Part shown: in pieces, positions 10,805 through 19,065 of the stretch
How positions within the stretch are numbered: position 1 is the stretch's first letter
Layout of the letters: each line of letters opens with the position of its first letter
Assembly: GCA_913055685.1 (NCBI GenBank)
Contig: CAJXKC010000004.1
Span: 148,988-212,987, forward strand
DNA from: an uncultured Flavobacteriales bacterium
GTDB taxonomy: Bacteria > Bacteroidota > Bacteroidia > Flavobacteriales > Schleiferiaceae
Length of the DNA: 64,000 bases
Direction of reading: 5' to 3'
Notes under the pieces: model-generated
The model's input: only the letters and a program-made list of their open reading frames with translations
Told to the model about the DNA's origin: nothing
Database searches by the model: none
Program-made: the position numbers and the translations under genes

Positions 10805-12010
10805 ATGATAAAGCCCTTGATTCCTGAAAACGAAAAGGAACGATTAGCGAAATTATACGAGTACTCTCTATTAGACTCTTTGGAAGAAGAGGAATACGAT
10901 CAAATTACTCGCCTTGCCTCCAAAATATGCGATACGCCCATTTCTCTTATTTCACTTATCGATAAAGATCGTCAGTGGTTTAAGTCTAAGGTAGGATTGG
11001 ATCAAAAAGAAACCGAAAGAGACACCGCTTTTTGCGCCCATGCCATTAATGAACCCGACCATACCTTTATTGTTGAGGATTCACGAAAAGATGAGCGCTT
11101 TCACGATAATCCCCTGGTCGCTGATGACCCCAATGTGGTATTTTATGCGGGTGTTCCCCTAGTTTGTGATGACCAAGCCTTGGGCACTTTATGCGTAATC
11201 GATAATGAGCCCCGTGAGCTTAGTGATGATCAATTAGAAAGCTTATCGGACCTGGCTAATCAGCTGGTAAAACTCTTTGAACTGCGTAGGAATAAACTGT
11301 TGCTAGAGCGTACAGTTCGAGAGCTGGAACAGCGCAATAAGAATTTGGATGAGTTCGCACGTATCGCTGCTCATGATATAAAATCGCCCTTAGGCAATAT
11401 ATATGGCTTGGTAGAATTATTGGAGCAAAAGACTGCGGACTCCGATCCTGAAACTCAGGAAATAATTGGGATGATTCAGGATTCTGCTAAAGGGCTTAGC
11501 TCCCTGATTGATGGAATTTTAAAACATGCCAAAACCAATTCTTTGTTATTAGAGGAACGGAGCTTCTTTAGTTTAGCGGATCTTATCAAGGATACCTTAA
11601 AGCTCTTGGATCCGAAAGGAAAGCAGGGCTTGTCTTTAGAAATGGAAGGGGAGTCGGTTTACGCCAATAAAGTGGCCATTCAGCAAATCTTGATAAACCT
11701 TATTGCCAATGCCATTAAGTACAACACTAATCCTGAGCCGAAACTAGAAATAGGATTAAAGCAAGAACGTACAAAGGTAATTGTATCGATTAGCGATAAT
11801 GGTCCGGGTATAAAGCCTGAAGACCAAGAAAGAATCTTTAAAATTTTCCATACCACCAGTAATAAGGATGTCAATGGTTCCACCGGCACGGGAATTGGTC
11901 TGGCTACGGTAAAAAGCTTGGTCGAAGGAATGGGCGGTGAAATTAGCCTTAAGTCAGAGATTGGGCAGGGCTCTACCTTTTACGTACATCTCCCGGTAAT
12001 GGACATCTAG
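10805..12010 (+). CDS. GAF domain sensor histidine kinase
   Basis: GAF-like N-terminus (TPISLISLIDKDRQWFKSKVGL..AFCAHAI), HisKA FARIAAHDIKSPLGNI, HATPase NLIANAIKYN, GTGIGLATVK. Confidence 0.93.
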   Translation: MIKPLIPENEKERLAKLYEYSLLDSLEEEEYDQITRLASKICDTPISLISLIDKDRQWFKSKVGLDQKETERDTAFCAHAINEPDHTFIVEDSRKDERFHDNPLVADDPNVVFYAGVPLVCDDQALGTLCVIDNEPRELSDDQLESLSDLANQLVKLFELRRNKLLLERTVRELEQRNKNLDEFARIAAHDIKSPLGNIYGLVELLEQKTADSDPETQEIIGMIQDSAKGLSSLIDGILKHAKTNSLLLEERSFFSLADLIKDTLKLLDPKGKQGLSLEMEGESVYANKVAIQQILINLIANAIKYNTNPEPKLEIGLKQERTKVIVSISDNGPGIKPEDQERIFKIFHTTSNKDVNGSTGTGIGLATVKSLVEGMGGEISLKSEIGQGSTFYVHLPVMDI

Positions 12011-12181
12011 TTGATACACTTTTGGTTAACTCATGAAGTTCATTAAACTAAGTATTTCTACCGCTTTTCTATTCGTCTTGGAAAGAGGGGCGTTCGTCGA
12101 TTTATCTCTTTGAAAAGTATCTTCCTGGAACATATTTGTGTGAATAAATATTTACCATGAAGAGAAAAGGGTTTTTCCTAG

Positions 12182-12310
12182 CCCAAAGAGTTTAACCCCA
12201 TTAAGGAAGCTTATTTAAACTTTTCCATTTGGGCTACCTCTGGTGGTGCTAGTAATACTGACTGGTTTACCGATGCAGCAGGTAACCGCGACTTAACAAA
12301 GATTTATTAA
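12182..12310 (+). pseudogene. Decayed C-terminal remnant resembling an LruC-domain/DUF4842 protein
   Basis: In-frame PKEFNPIKEAYLNFSIWATSGGASNTDWFTDAAGNRDLTKIY-stop, immediately preceded by an in-frame TAG; WATSGG..DW...NIY-type ending resembles LruC-domain C-termini. Confidence 0.5.
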
Positions 12311-12323
12311 TAGGTCTATCTAT

Positions 12324-12372
12324 ACCCCCTCTATACAGAGCATTCCCTGGCCATTGGTCGGGGTTTGCTTTT
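12324..12372 (+). repeat. Terminator-like segment with one arm of a 15-nt inverted repeat plus a single diverged copy of the 43-bp array motif
   Basis: ACCCCCTCTATACAG is the exact reverse complement of 13685-13699; followed by CATTCCCTGGCCATTGGTCGGGG, similar to array CATTCCCTTGCCATGGTCGGTGG. Confidence 0.5.
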
Positions 12373-12449
12373 TTTAAGGCCTGACAATAAGTCGGGATTT
12401 AAAGGAAGGCAAGACCTTTGCGACCCTATAGGAAATTAAAATTTAAGTT

Positions 12450-12878
12450 ATGAGTAAAGTAAAGGCCAACGACACCGTACGTGTACACTACACTGGTAAA
12501 TTGGAAAATGGTGAAGTGTTTGACGATTCACGTGGTCGTGAGCCCTTCGAGTTCACTTTAGGTCAGGGTATGGTAATTCCAGGCTTCGAGAACGCTTTAA
12601 TTGATATGGAGGTTAATGAAACCAAATCTGTTAATATTCCTGCCGCTGAAGCTTATGGTGAGCACCGTGCCGAATTAGTACAAGATGTTCCTAAAAATCA
12701 GATTCCCGCCGAAATCAATCCTCAAGTAGGTATGCAATTGGTATCGCAAACCCCAGACGGACAACAGATTCCTATTATGGTTACCGAAGTTAAAGAGGAC
12801 AGCATCACCGTAGATGCCAACCCACCTTTAGCCGGAAAGGACCTAAACTTCGAATTAGAATTGGTGGAAATTAAATAA
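12450..12878 (+). CDS. FKBP-type peptidyl-prolyl cis-trans isomerase (SlyD-like)
   Basis: VRVHYTGKLENGEVFDDSRGREPFEFTLGQGMVIPGFENAL. Confidence 0.95.
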   Translation: MSKVKANDTVRVHYTGKLENGEVFDDSRGREPFEFTLGQGMVIPGFENALIDMEVNETKSVNIPAAEAYGEHRAELVQDVPKNQIPAEINPQVGMQLVSQTPDGQQIPIMVTEVKEDSITVDANPPLAGKDLNFELELVEIK

Positions 12879-12951
12879 GGATTTTGCCGGCTTTTTAGCC
12901 TTCGCAATAGAATTTCCTTTATTACATTTGCAGCCCGCTAATATTGGGCAT

Positions 12952-13024
12952 CGGGATGTAGCTCAGTTGGTAGAGTACACGTCTGGGGGGCGTGTGGTCG
13001 CTGGTTCAAGTCCAGTCATCCCGA
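12952..13024 (+). tRNA. tRNA-Pro (anticodon GGG)
   Basis: CGGGATG/CATCCCG acceptor stem; anticodon arm CACGT-CTGGGGG-GCGTG; T arm GCTGG-TTCAAGT-CCAGT; no encoded CCA. Confidence 0.93.
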
Positions 13025-13029
13025 CTAAT

Positions 13030-13062
13030 AAAAAAGGCAGCTTTTAAGCTGCCTTTTTTATT
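13030..13062 (+). terminator. Intrinsic terminator after tRNA-Pro
   Basis: aaaaaaggcagcttttaagctgccttttttatt. Confidence 0.85.
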
Positions 13063-13065
13063 AGA

Positions 13066-13127
13066 GTATAGAATCTAGAACCTAGACTAAACTGTCTAGA
13101 CTCTAAATTCTAGACTCTAGTCTCTAA
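13066..13127. repeat. Short degenerate TCTAGACT-type repeat cluster
   Basis: gaatctagaacctagactaaactgtctagactctaaattctagactctagtctcta. Confidence 0.6.
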
Positions 13128-13130
13128 GCC

Positions 13131-13493
13131 TCAGCTTACCACCAAATCCACATATTTCGGATTCAGCAATTGCAGTAGCTTATTGTTAAGCTCACGCTGA
13201 TAGTGGATTTCACTCTTTAGAAACTCCACTTCCGAACTGAGACGCTTGTTCTCAATTTTCAACAAATCTTTAGAGCTCACTTCGGTAATCCCTTCCAAGA
13301 GCTCGCAGGGATTGCTACCTAGCAGTTCACAGATCATCACAAAGCGTTCTATGGAAATTGGCGACTGACCATTTTCCATTTTTCGATAGCCACTGGTAGT
13401 AAGGTTTAAATCGGTGGCCAATTGGGCCTGTGAAATTTTTAATTCCAGTCTCCGGGCCTTTAAAAAGCTTCTAAGTTTATCAATATTAACCAT
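13131..13493 (-). CDS. XRE-family HTH transcriptional regulator
   Basis: LKARRLELKISQAQLATDLNLTTSGYRKMENGQSPISIERFVMICELLG HTH plus C-terminal coiled coil. Confidence 0.88.
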   Translation of the reverse strand: MVNIDKLRSFLKARRLELKISQAQLATDLNLTTSGYRKMENGQSPISIERFVMICELLGSNPCELLEGITEVSSKDLLKIENKRLSSEVEFLKSEIHYQRELNNKLLQLLNPKYVDLVVS

Positions 13494-13670
13494 AGGCAGA
13501 GCGGACTATTATTCCCACCAATGGGAATGTGAGGGTCACTTTAATTAGTTCAGCTAAGCTAAATTTGTCAGGTCTAATTACCAAGTTATTAGGTAAATAG
13601 AGATTAACAAAAGGAAAATAGTTTTAAACAGTTTATAGTCTAGCTCCTATTATAGTCTAGATCTGATTCG

Positions 13671-13713
13671 CAACCAAGAATGCCCTGTATAGAGGGGGTT
13701 CTTGGTTTTTTTA
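13671..13713 (+). terminator. Intrinsic terminator carrying the second arm of the 15-nt inverted repeat
   Basis: AACCAAGAA...TTCTTGGTT stem followed by TTTTTTA. Confidence 0.7.
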
Positions 13714-13926
13714 TTTCTCCCTTCGGTAATAGCTTAATGCTCCCGACGGACAAGCATCTATTTGGGCTATAAGCTCATCGCTACTAGCATTTTCGGGTTT
13801 AATCCAGGGTTTCTCCTTGGGATTGTAAACTTGGGGTAAACGGCGCACACAGACACCGGCATGTTGACAAAGCTTGGGTTTCCAAACGATGCTTATTTCT
13901 TGTTGTTTATATTCCTTTTGCTCCAT
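13711..13926 (-). CDS. YjdI-like [4Fe-4S] mono-cluster ferredoxin-type protein
   Basis: WKPKLCQHAGVCVRRLPQVYNPKEKPWIKPENASSDELIAQIDACPSGALSYYR. Confidence 0.88.
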   Translation of the reverse strand: MEQKEYKQQEISIVWKPKLCQHAGVCVRRLPQVYNPKEKPWIKPENASSDELIAQIDACPSGALSYYRREK

Positions 13927-14114
13927 CTTTCTTTTGCTTTATGGAATCAAGGTATTAAAAGATCTTCGAATTAATGGGATTTCACATTTGTGATAAACTA
14001 CTTCATTGGGCAGTAATTAACCTTTCTGCAAGGTCTACGGCTTCATTTTTCATGGTTTCGGGTATATATTGCCGCGTGAAGGGCAATCCTGGGCCCCGAT
14101 ATAGCAATTCTTGC

Positions 14115-14329
14115 CTATGGTCGGTTGCTTCCTTGACCCCAACACACCATTCCCTCGCTATGGTCGGTTGCTTCCTTGACCCCAACACACCATTCCCTCA
14201 CTATGGTCGGTTGCTTCCTGTGCTGTAACAGACCATTCCCATGCAATGGTCGGTCGCTTCCCATCCTAAGAGAGACCATTCCCTTGCCATGGTCGGTGGC
14301 TTCCCTGGCAATGATCGACTATAGCCTTA
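14115..14329 (+). repeat. Tandem array of five 43-bp units
   Basis: Units start at 14115, 14158, 14201, 14244, 14287; consensus C(T/C/A)ATGGTCGGTNGCTTCC-N13-ACCATTCCCNNG; units 1 and 2 differ at one base; unit 5 diverged in the 3' flank. Confidence 0.92.
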
Positions 14330-14740
14330 GCTAAGACGCGGACCTATTTTAATGCGCACTACCATCAATTTAGAGCAGACTACCATTAATTTAGGGCGAC
14401 GGCTTTATCTTTTGTAAGGTCGCTCGCTTCTTGCCCCTCGATCGCTTTATAAATTTTCTTGGTCGATTGCTTCTTGTGCTTAGAGAGGGCAAGTATTTTC
14501 TTCGACCGACCAATAGCAAGGAAAGAACAGGGCATTGCTTTGGTACCGAGAGACCATTAAATTTAAAGCACCGACCAGCATCAGGCGAAAGCCGTTCTAC
14601 TAAATTACAACATCGACCATAGGCGAAGAAGTGAACGACTATAGTCCTACAGTGGATCGACCATAGGCAGGGACAGTAACCACTTTAGTACTCAGCTTGC
14701 TAGACCAAGGACAGACTATATTCGGGTCTATCAAGGGGAA
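14330..14740. repeat. Degenerate and partly inverted continuation of the 43-bp family
   Basis: ggtcgctcgcttctt at 14418 and ggtcgattgcttctt at 14461 (43 apart); inverted cgaccgaccaatagcaag at 14503; gaccatag at 14615 and 14659; actaccatcaatttagagcag / actaccattaatttagggcga subrepeats. Confidence 0.65.
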
Positions 14741-14809
14741 AGCTGCTCAAGTTGAGGGCTTTTTGCGCTAAGAGTCTATGTTATACCTTTAAAACCAAAA
14801 TTAGCTCCT

Positions 14810-15226
14810 ATGTCTTTGCAGCCTTTTCATTTAGCGATACCGGTTAAAGAACTTCAAGCAACCCGCCACTTTTACAATAGCCTCTTGGGTTTTTCCGAAG
14901 GTCGTTCTTCCGAGCATTGGGTGGATCTCAATTTCTTTGGACATCAATTGGTCTTGCACCTCGCCGATGGGGCGGGTGAGAAGGAGCATAATCCCGTAGA
15001 TGGCCATTCGGTGCCGGTACCGCATTTTGGAGTAGTCTTAGAATGGGAACATTGGCATGAGTTTAAAGATCGTCTGCTTGCAGCGAAGATCGATTTTGTA
15101 ATTGAACCTTATATCCGTTTTGAAGGTCAGGTAGGGGAGCAGGCTACCATGTTCTTTTTAGACCCATCGGGTAATGCCTTAGAATTTAAGGCTTTCAAAG
15201 ACCCTTCAGAGCTTTTTAAGGCTTAA
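14810..15226 (+). CDS. Glyoxalase/VOC family protein
   Basis: [39 protein letters not shown]. Confidence 0.92.
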   Translation: MSLQPFHLAIPVKELQATRHFYNSLLGFSEGRSSEHWVDLNFFGHQLVLHLADGAGEKEHNPVDGHSVPVPHFGVVLEWEHWHEFKDRLLAAKIDFVIEPYIRFEGQVGEQATMFFLDPSGNALEFKAFKDPSELFKA

Positions 15227-15233
15227 GCTTCAC

Positions 15234-16235
15234 CTACCATTTCCTTACTAGTCCACTGGGTAGGGCACCGGCTTGGAAATCATCGAGCACGGTTCCAGAA
15301 TTGGGATTAATACGCCGTATTCGATGAGGTTGCACAAATGACCTAGCATCGAAGAGAAACAGACTTTCGCTGGGAGCGTGAAAGGAGAGTCCGTAGAAAT
15401 TCTCACATTCAATGGCTATTAGTGGACTGCGAGCATAATTATTCTGGAGATTATGTACGTATAAACTATCTCCATCGTAAGAGAAGAAACGGTCTTTCGA
15501 CTCATCTACCACTCTATAGGAAAGGGGTAATTGGAAGCTGGCTAATGGGATGGGGTTTCCACCGCGACTAGGCCAGTGATAGACATTTCCATTTTCATAG
15601 CTGATGATTATACCCTCCCCAATCGTTATAATCTGATCAATATCTTGAAGGTTTGAAAAGCCACTGCGAAGAGATGCATTTACCGATTCTAAGTATTTCC
15701 ACCTTGATCCTTGGTAAAAGTGCAGTTGCTTTTCCCAAATAAACATTCGAGCATTCGAGAAGCCCAAATTGAATTCCGCTAAGAGCTTTCCATCGAGGTC
15801 GTATTGCCTTATTTTAGGACTGTATAGGTCGCTAAGCCAAATACTATTTTCCCAATAGGCCAAATGCACGGGAGCATTAATACCCGCACTCGCAGAAATT
15901 TCCTTCCAATTTAAATCGCATATTACTAATTCATTAGAACCGTTCATTACCAAGTAATATCGATTCTTTATGCGATGCGCTTCTTGCAATACATCACCTA
16001 AGGGCTGATTATTGGCATTGCGAAAAAGTCCATCTTCATAACTTTTACGCTCTGGATTATACTGTCCTAAGCTGGCATTGCCCCATTGGAAATTGCCCTC
16101 ATTTACGATGATAACCGCATTGGAATCGGGCCTTAAGATACCGCCATTCACGGCTTGTGGTCCATAATCTTTATGGCAAGCCGACAGTAGTCCCAGTAGA
16201 AGGATAACTAAAGCTATTCTTTTTCCCAATTCCAT
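15234..16235 (-). CDS. BtuG-like/YncE-type beta-propeller surface lipoprotein (candidate cobalamin binder)
   Basis: Lipobox LLSACHKD; repeated propeller-like WENSIWLSDLYSPKIRQYDLDGK, WEKQLHFYQGSRW; last gene downstream of a cobalamin riboswitch, next to a TonB receptor. Confidence 0.7.
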   Translation of the reverse strand: MELGKRIALVILLLGLLSACHKDYGPQAVNGGILRPDSNAVIIVNEGNFQWGNASLGQYNPERKSYEDGLFRNANNQPLGDVLQEAHRIKNRYYLVMNGSNELVICDLNWKEISASAGINAPVHLAYWENSIWLSDLYSPKIRQYDLDGKLLAEFNLGFSNARMFIWEKQLHFYQGSRWKYLESVNASLRSGFSNLQDIDQIITIGEGIIISYENGNVYHWPSRGGNPIPLASFQLPLSYRVVDESKDRFFSYDGDSLYVHNLQNNYARSPLIAIECENFYGLSFHAPSESLFLFDARSFVQPHRIRRINPNSGTVLDDFQAGALPSGLVRKW

Positions 16236-18109
16236 TGTAAACCAATTATAAAGTGGAGGCCGGGCTCGGGTCGCCAGGGAATGATTTGATAATCGCGATT
16301 GCCTAAATTATTAATGCCGACGAAGCCTCGGAGCTTATGTTTGCGGTATGACCAATTATAGTTGATGCGTAGGTCTTGCACCAAATAGGAAGGCATATAA
16401 TAGAAATTCCCTTCGTCTATAAAATAGCGATCGCTGTAATTCAATTGATAGCTCACTTGCAAGTTTTCATAGGCCAGGAATGCCCGAGCACTCAAATTAT
16501 GATCGGGATTGTAAATGGTGCGATTTCCCGAAAATGCCTCTTCGGCGGAGGAATTATTTATGCTGTTGAGGTATTGATATTGTAAGTCCAAGCCGCTTTG
16601 CCAATGCTCCCAATAACGCTCTAATCCAAAGCTCAGCGCTAAACCTGTATTCCGAACCTTTTTAAGGTTTTGAGCCCGCCATAAGCCTCCATTCGGTGCC
16701 CATTGAATCCAATTGTCGATATCCATGTAGAAGGCATTGAATTCCAATGAGAAAATCCACGGGCCAAAGTTTTGCTTAAACTTGGAACCAAGCTCGGTAT
16801 TGTAGGAGGTTTCGGGTAAAAGCTCGGGATTACCCCCAGGTTCCCAAAAGAGATCATTTAGGGCAGGCAAACGATAATTGCGGCCCAAGTTAGCATAGAG
16901 CTGGAGCTGAGGATTGATTTGATAGCCAAAGGCCAAACTACCGGTAAGAGGACTCAGGTTACTATTGGAATTATACTCTTGACGTAATTGAATTTGCGCA
17001 TTCCAGGTCTGGGGTATCACATAATTAATCTGCGCAAATGCGGCATGGGTCCAACGGTCTTGAGTATAGGTAGCAGATACGAAGTCAAAACGACTTTGCA
17101 GACTAAACTCCGATTCTAAATAAGCCCTTTCCGAAAGGTGTTTATGGGGCCCTTTGTAGCGAAGCATACTTTGTTGAGAACCCCATTCATTCCAGGCAGG
17201 AATTCCTTTAGCATTTAGGAAGAATTCATTACTTGAATAGATCGCTCCGCTAATCCAATGCAAATGCCCCTGGTTTTTTAATTGCTTTTGATAATCGAGG
17301 TTAAAGTACAGGTTGCGATCTTCCATGCGGTCGTGGGGACCAGCGACACTGAGGCTAATCACAGGGATATTCCGTAAAGTCTGATTGTACCAGGCTCTGA
17401 TGCTAAAGATGTGCTTTTGCTTGCGCCAGCTAAAGTATTGTTTGAGCTGCAATTGTTCGAAGTCCGCATTTTGTAGTTCTTGGGAACGCACTTCGCCATT
17501 GACCAAGCGGTAGGGATAATTATTGAGAGCCGAAGAATAGGAAAGAGCACTTTGGCCTTGAAAAGAGCTACTTCCATATTGGTTCTCAAAAGCGATTTGT
17601 TGTCGGCCAAAGCTTCCTCCTGCGAGTTTAAGATTTTGTTGGTACTTGTTTCCAAAATCAGGTCTAGAGTTAATAAGAAGTCCACCGCCTATATTTCCCG
17701 AAGAATAGGCTAGGGCACCATTACCAAAGCTAATTTCCATTTGTTCTAATCCGCTATTGGCTGGTAAGAGGGAAAGGTCGGAAAGTCCTAAGCCGGCCGG
17801 ACTAATGTCTAAACCATTCCAATAAACCTTAGTATGACCAGAGCCTGTTCCCCTAAGGTTGAGGGTGGCAATGCCATTGCTGCCATAAGATTTAACGAAA
17901 ATGGGACTGCCTTGCTTTAATTGCTCGGCCAGGTTTAGGGCTAGGTTTTGATTAATCGTATCGCTTAAACTGAGCTTGTAATGATTTTCGCTCGCTTCTA
18001 TCCAGTGGCTTTCGGTAATGGTGACCTCTTTTAGATACTCTGCAGTATCTGTTTGTGCTTTTAGCGAGAAAGCCGAAAGAAGCAAAGCTATGAACAAGCA
18101 AATTCGCAT
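16214..18109 (-). CDS. TonB-dependent outer membrane receptor, likely BtuB-type cobalamin transporter
   Basis: TonB-dependent plug (LRGTGSGHTKVYWNGLDISP..LPANSGLEQMEISFGNGALAYSSGNIGGGL) and beta-barrel; riboswitch context. Confidence 0.88.
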   Translation of the reverse strand: MRICLFIALLLSAFSLKAQTDTAEYLKEVTITESHWIEASENHYKLSLSDTINQNLALNLAEQLKQGSPIFVKSYGSNGIATLNLRGTGSGHTKVYWNGLDISPAGLGLSDLSLLPANSGLEQMEISFGNGALAYSSGNIGGGLLINSRPDFGNKYQQNLKLAGGSFGRQQIAFENQYGSSSFQGQSALSYSSALNNYPYRLVNGEVRSQELQNADFEQLQLKQYFSWRKQKHIFSIRAWYNQTLRNIPVISLSVAGPHDRMEDRNLYFNLDYQKQLKNQGHLHWISGAIYSSNEFFLNAKGIPAWNEWGSQQSMLRYKGPHKHLSERAYLESEFSLQSRFDFVSATYTQDRWTHAAFAQINYVIPQTWNAQIQLRQEYNSNSNLSPLTGSLAFGYQINPQLQLYANLGRNYRLPALNDLFWEPGGNPELLPETSYNTELGSKFKQNFGPWIFSLEFNAFYMDIDNWIQWAPNGGLWRAQNLKKVRNTGLALSFGLERYWEHWQSGLDLQYQYLNSINNSSAEEAFSGNRTIYNPDHNLSARAFLAYENLQVSYQLNYSDRYFIDEGNFYYMPSYLVQDLRINYNWSYRKHKLRGFVGINNLGNRDYQIIPWRPEPGLHFIIGLQWNWEKE

Positions 18110-19065
18110 CAGATTTTGATTATCAATTCAAGCTTCATTTCACCATTCAGCCCTTCGGCTTTTAGAAAATAGGTGCCTGGCATTAAGGGACTTAGATTTA
18201 TAGATTCACCTTCTGCTGCCAATAGGCTTGCGCCTGATAGACTATACACACTTAAGGCCACCGCCTTAGGCCAATGTATTTGCCCGGCACTTGGATTGGG
18301 ATAGGGTTTGGACTGCCTGAGCTCATATTCTTTTTCCGCTAATGAACTTGGGTGAAGGAAGGCCAAGGCATCTAAATCAAAGCCTCCCGAGGCATAAGCG
18401 GTGGGATAGGGGTCATTTACCACATTGCCAAAGGCATCCCGACTGCTATAGGGCTTTCCGACTGCCCCGATAACATCAACAAGGCGAATGTGACTGATGG
18501 AATTAATATTGACCCGACTCGAATCCTTTAGCTCTGCTAAGTCAAAAGGGACGCCGAAATCACCTCGATACTTCCCTGCAAAATTGTAGAGCAAGCTGGG
18601 CTCGGTTGCGCCGAAGCCCGCCGTTTGCGCACTATCTTGAACAAGGCTATGGGCCGGAAACCGCACAAAGTCGATACCATTACTGCTCACTTCCACAAAG
18701 GCCAATTCTAAGAATACATCACTAAAGGAGTTTTCAAAAATGGCAAAGTCAGGTCCATTAGCATCACTTATGGGAAAAGCCAAGTCGAAAGTAGCTAGGC
18801 CGCTGTCACCTAGGGATACTACTTGACCATCAGCCGGACCAATGGCATCAGCCGCTTGGCCATAAGTTACGGTGTCGAGGGCGGGTTTATCGATATCCCA
18901 ATAGCCACGCAGAACGCTGCAATTTGTGGCCCAAGACTTAATGATACTTGAATCTTTAGCGATGGCGGTTGAGCCCGGGCTACCAGCGGCGCTGCCATAA
19001 GGACCAAGAACCTGCCCTTGCAAGCAGGTTCCGATCAATATTAAAATGGCAAGGCTTAAACGCAT
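18109..19065 (-). CDS. Secreted cell-surface protein with T9SS-type C-terminal tail, cobalamin operon
   Basis: Signal peptide; GPDFAIFENSF, FVEVSSNGIDFVRFPA, ASGGFDLDALAFL; C-terminal PYPNPSAGQI...LMPGTYFLKAEG. Confidence 0.8.
   Translation of the reverse strand: MRLSLAILILIGTCLQGQVLGPYGSAAGSPGSTAIAKDSSIIKSWATNCSVLRGYWDIDKPALDTVTYGQAADAIGPADGQVVSLGDSGLATFDLAFPISDANGPDFAIFENSFSDVFLELAFVEVSSNGIDFVRFPAHSLVQDSAQTAGFGATEPSLLYNFAGKYRGDFGVPFDLAELKDSSRVNINSISHIRLVDVIGAVGKPYSSRDAFGNVVNDPYPTAYASGGFDLDALAFLHPSSLAEKEYELRQSKPYPNPSAGQIHWPKAVALSVYSLSGASLLAAEGESINLSPLMPGTYFLKAEGLNGEMKLELIIKI

Noticed and set aside
14115-14329. CRISPR array
   Set aside because: Period is 43 bp with only ~13-nt variable segments, two of which are identical; there are no cas genes in the window, and the repeat decays into inverted copies.
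13974-14622. Track ORFs 13974-14228 (+), 14003-14188 (-) and 14431-14622 (+) as genes
   Set aside because: They run through the 43-bp non-triplet repeats and their degenerate copies, lack homology-like composition, and the apparent peptide repeats are frame artefacts.
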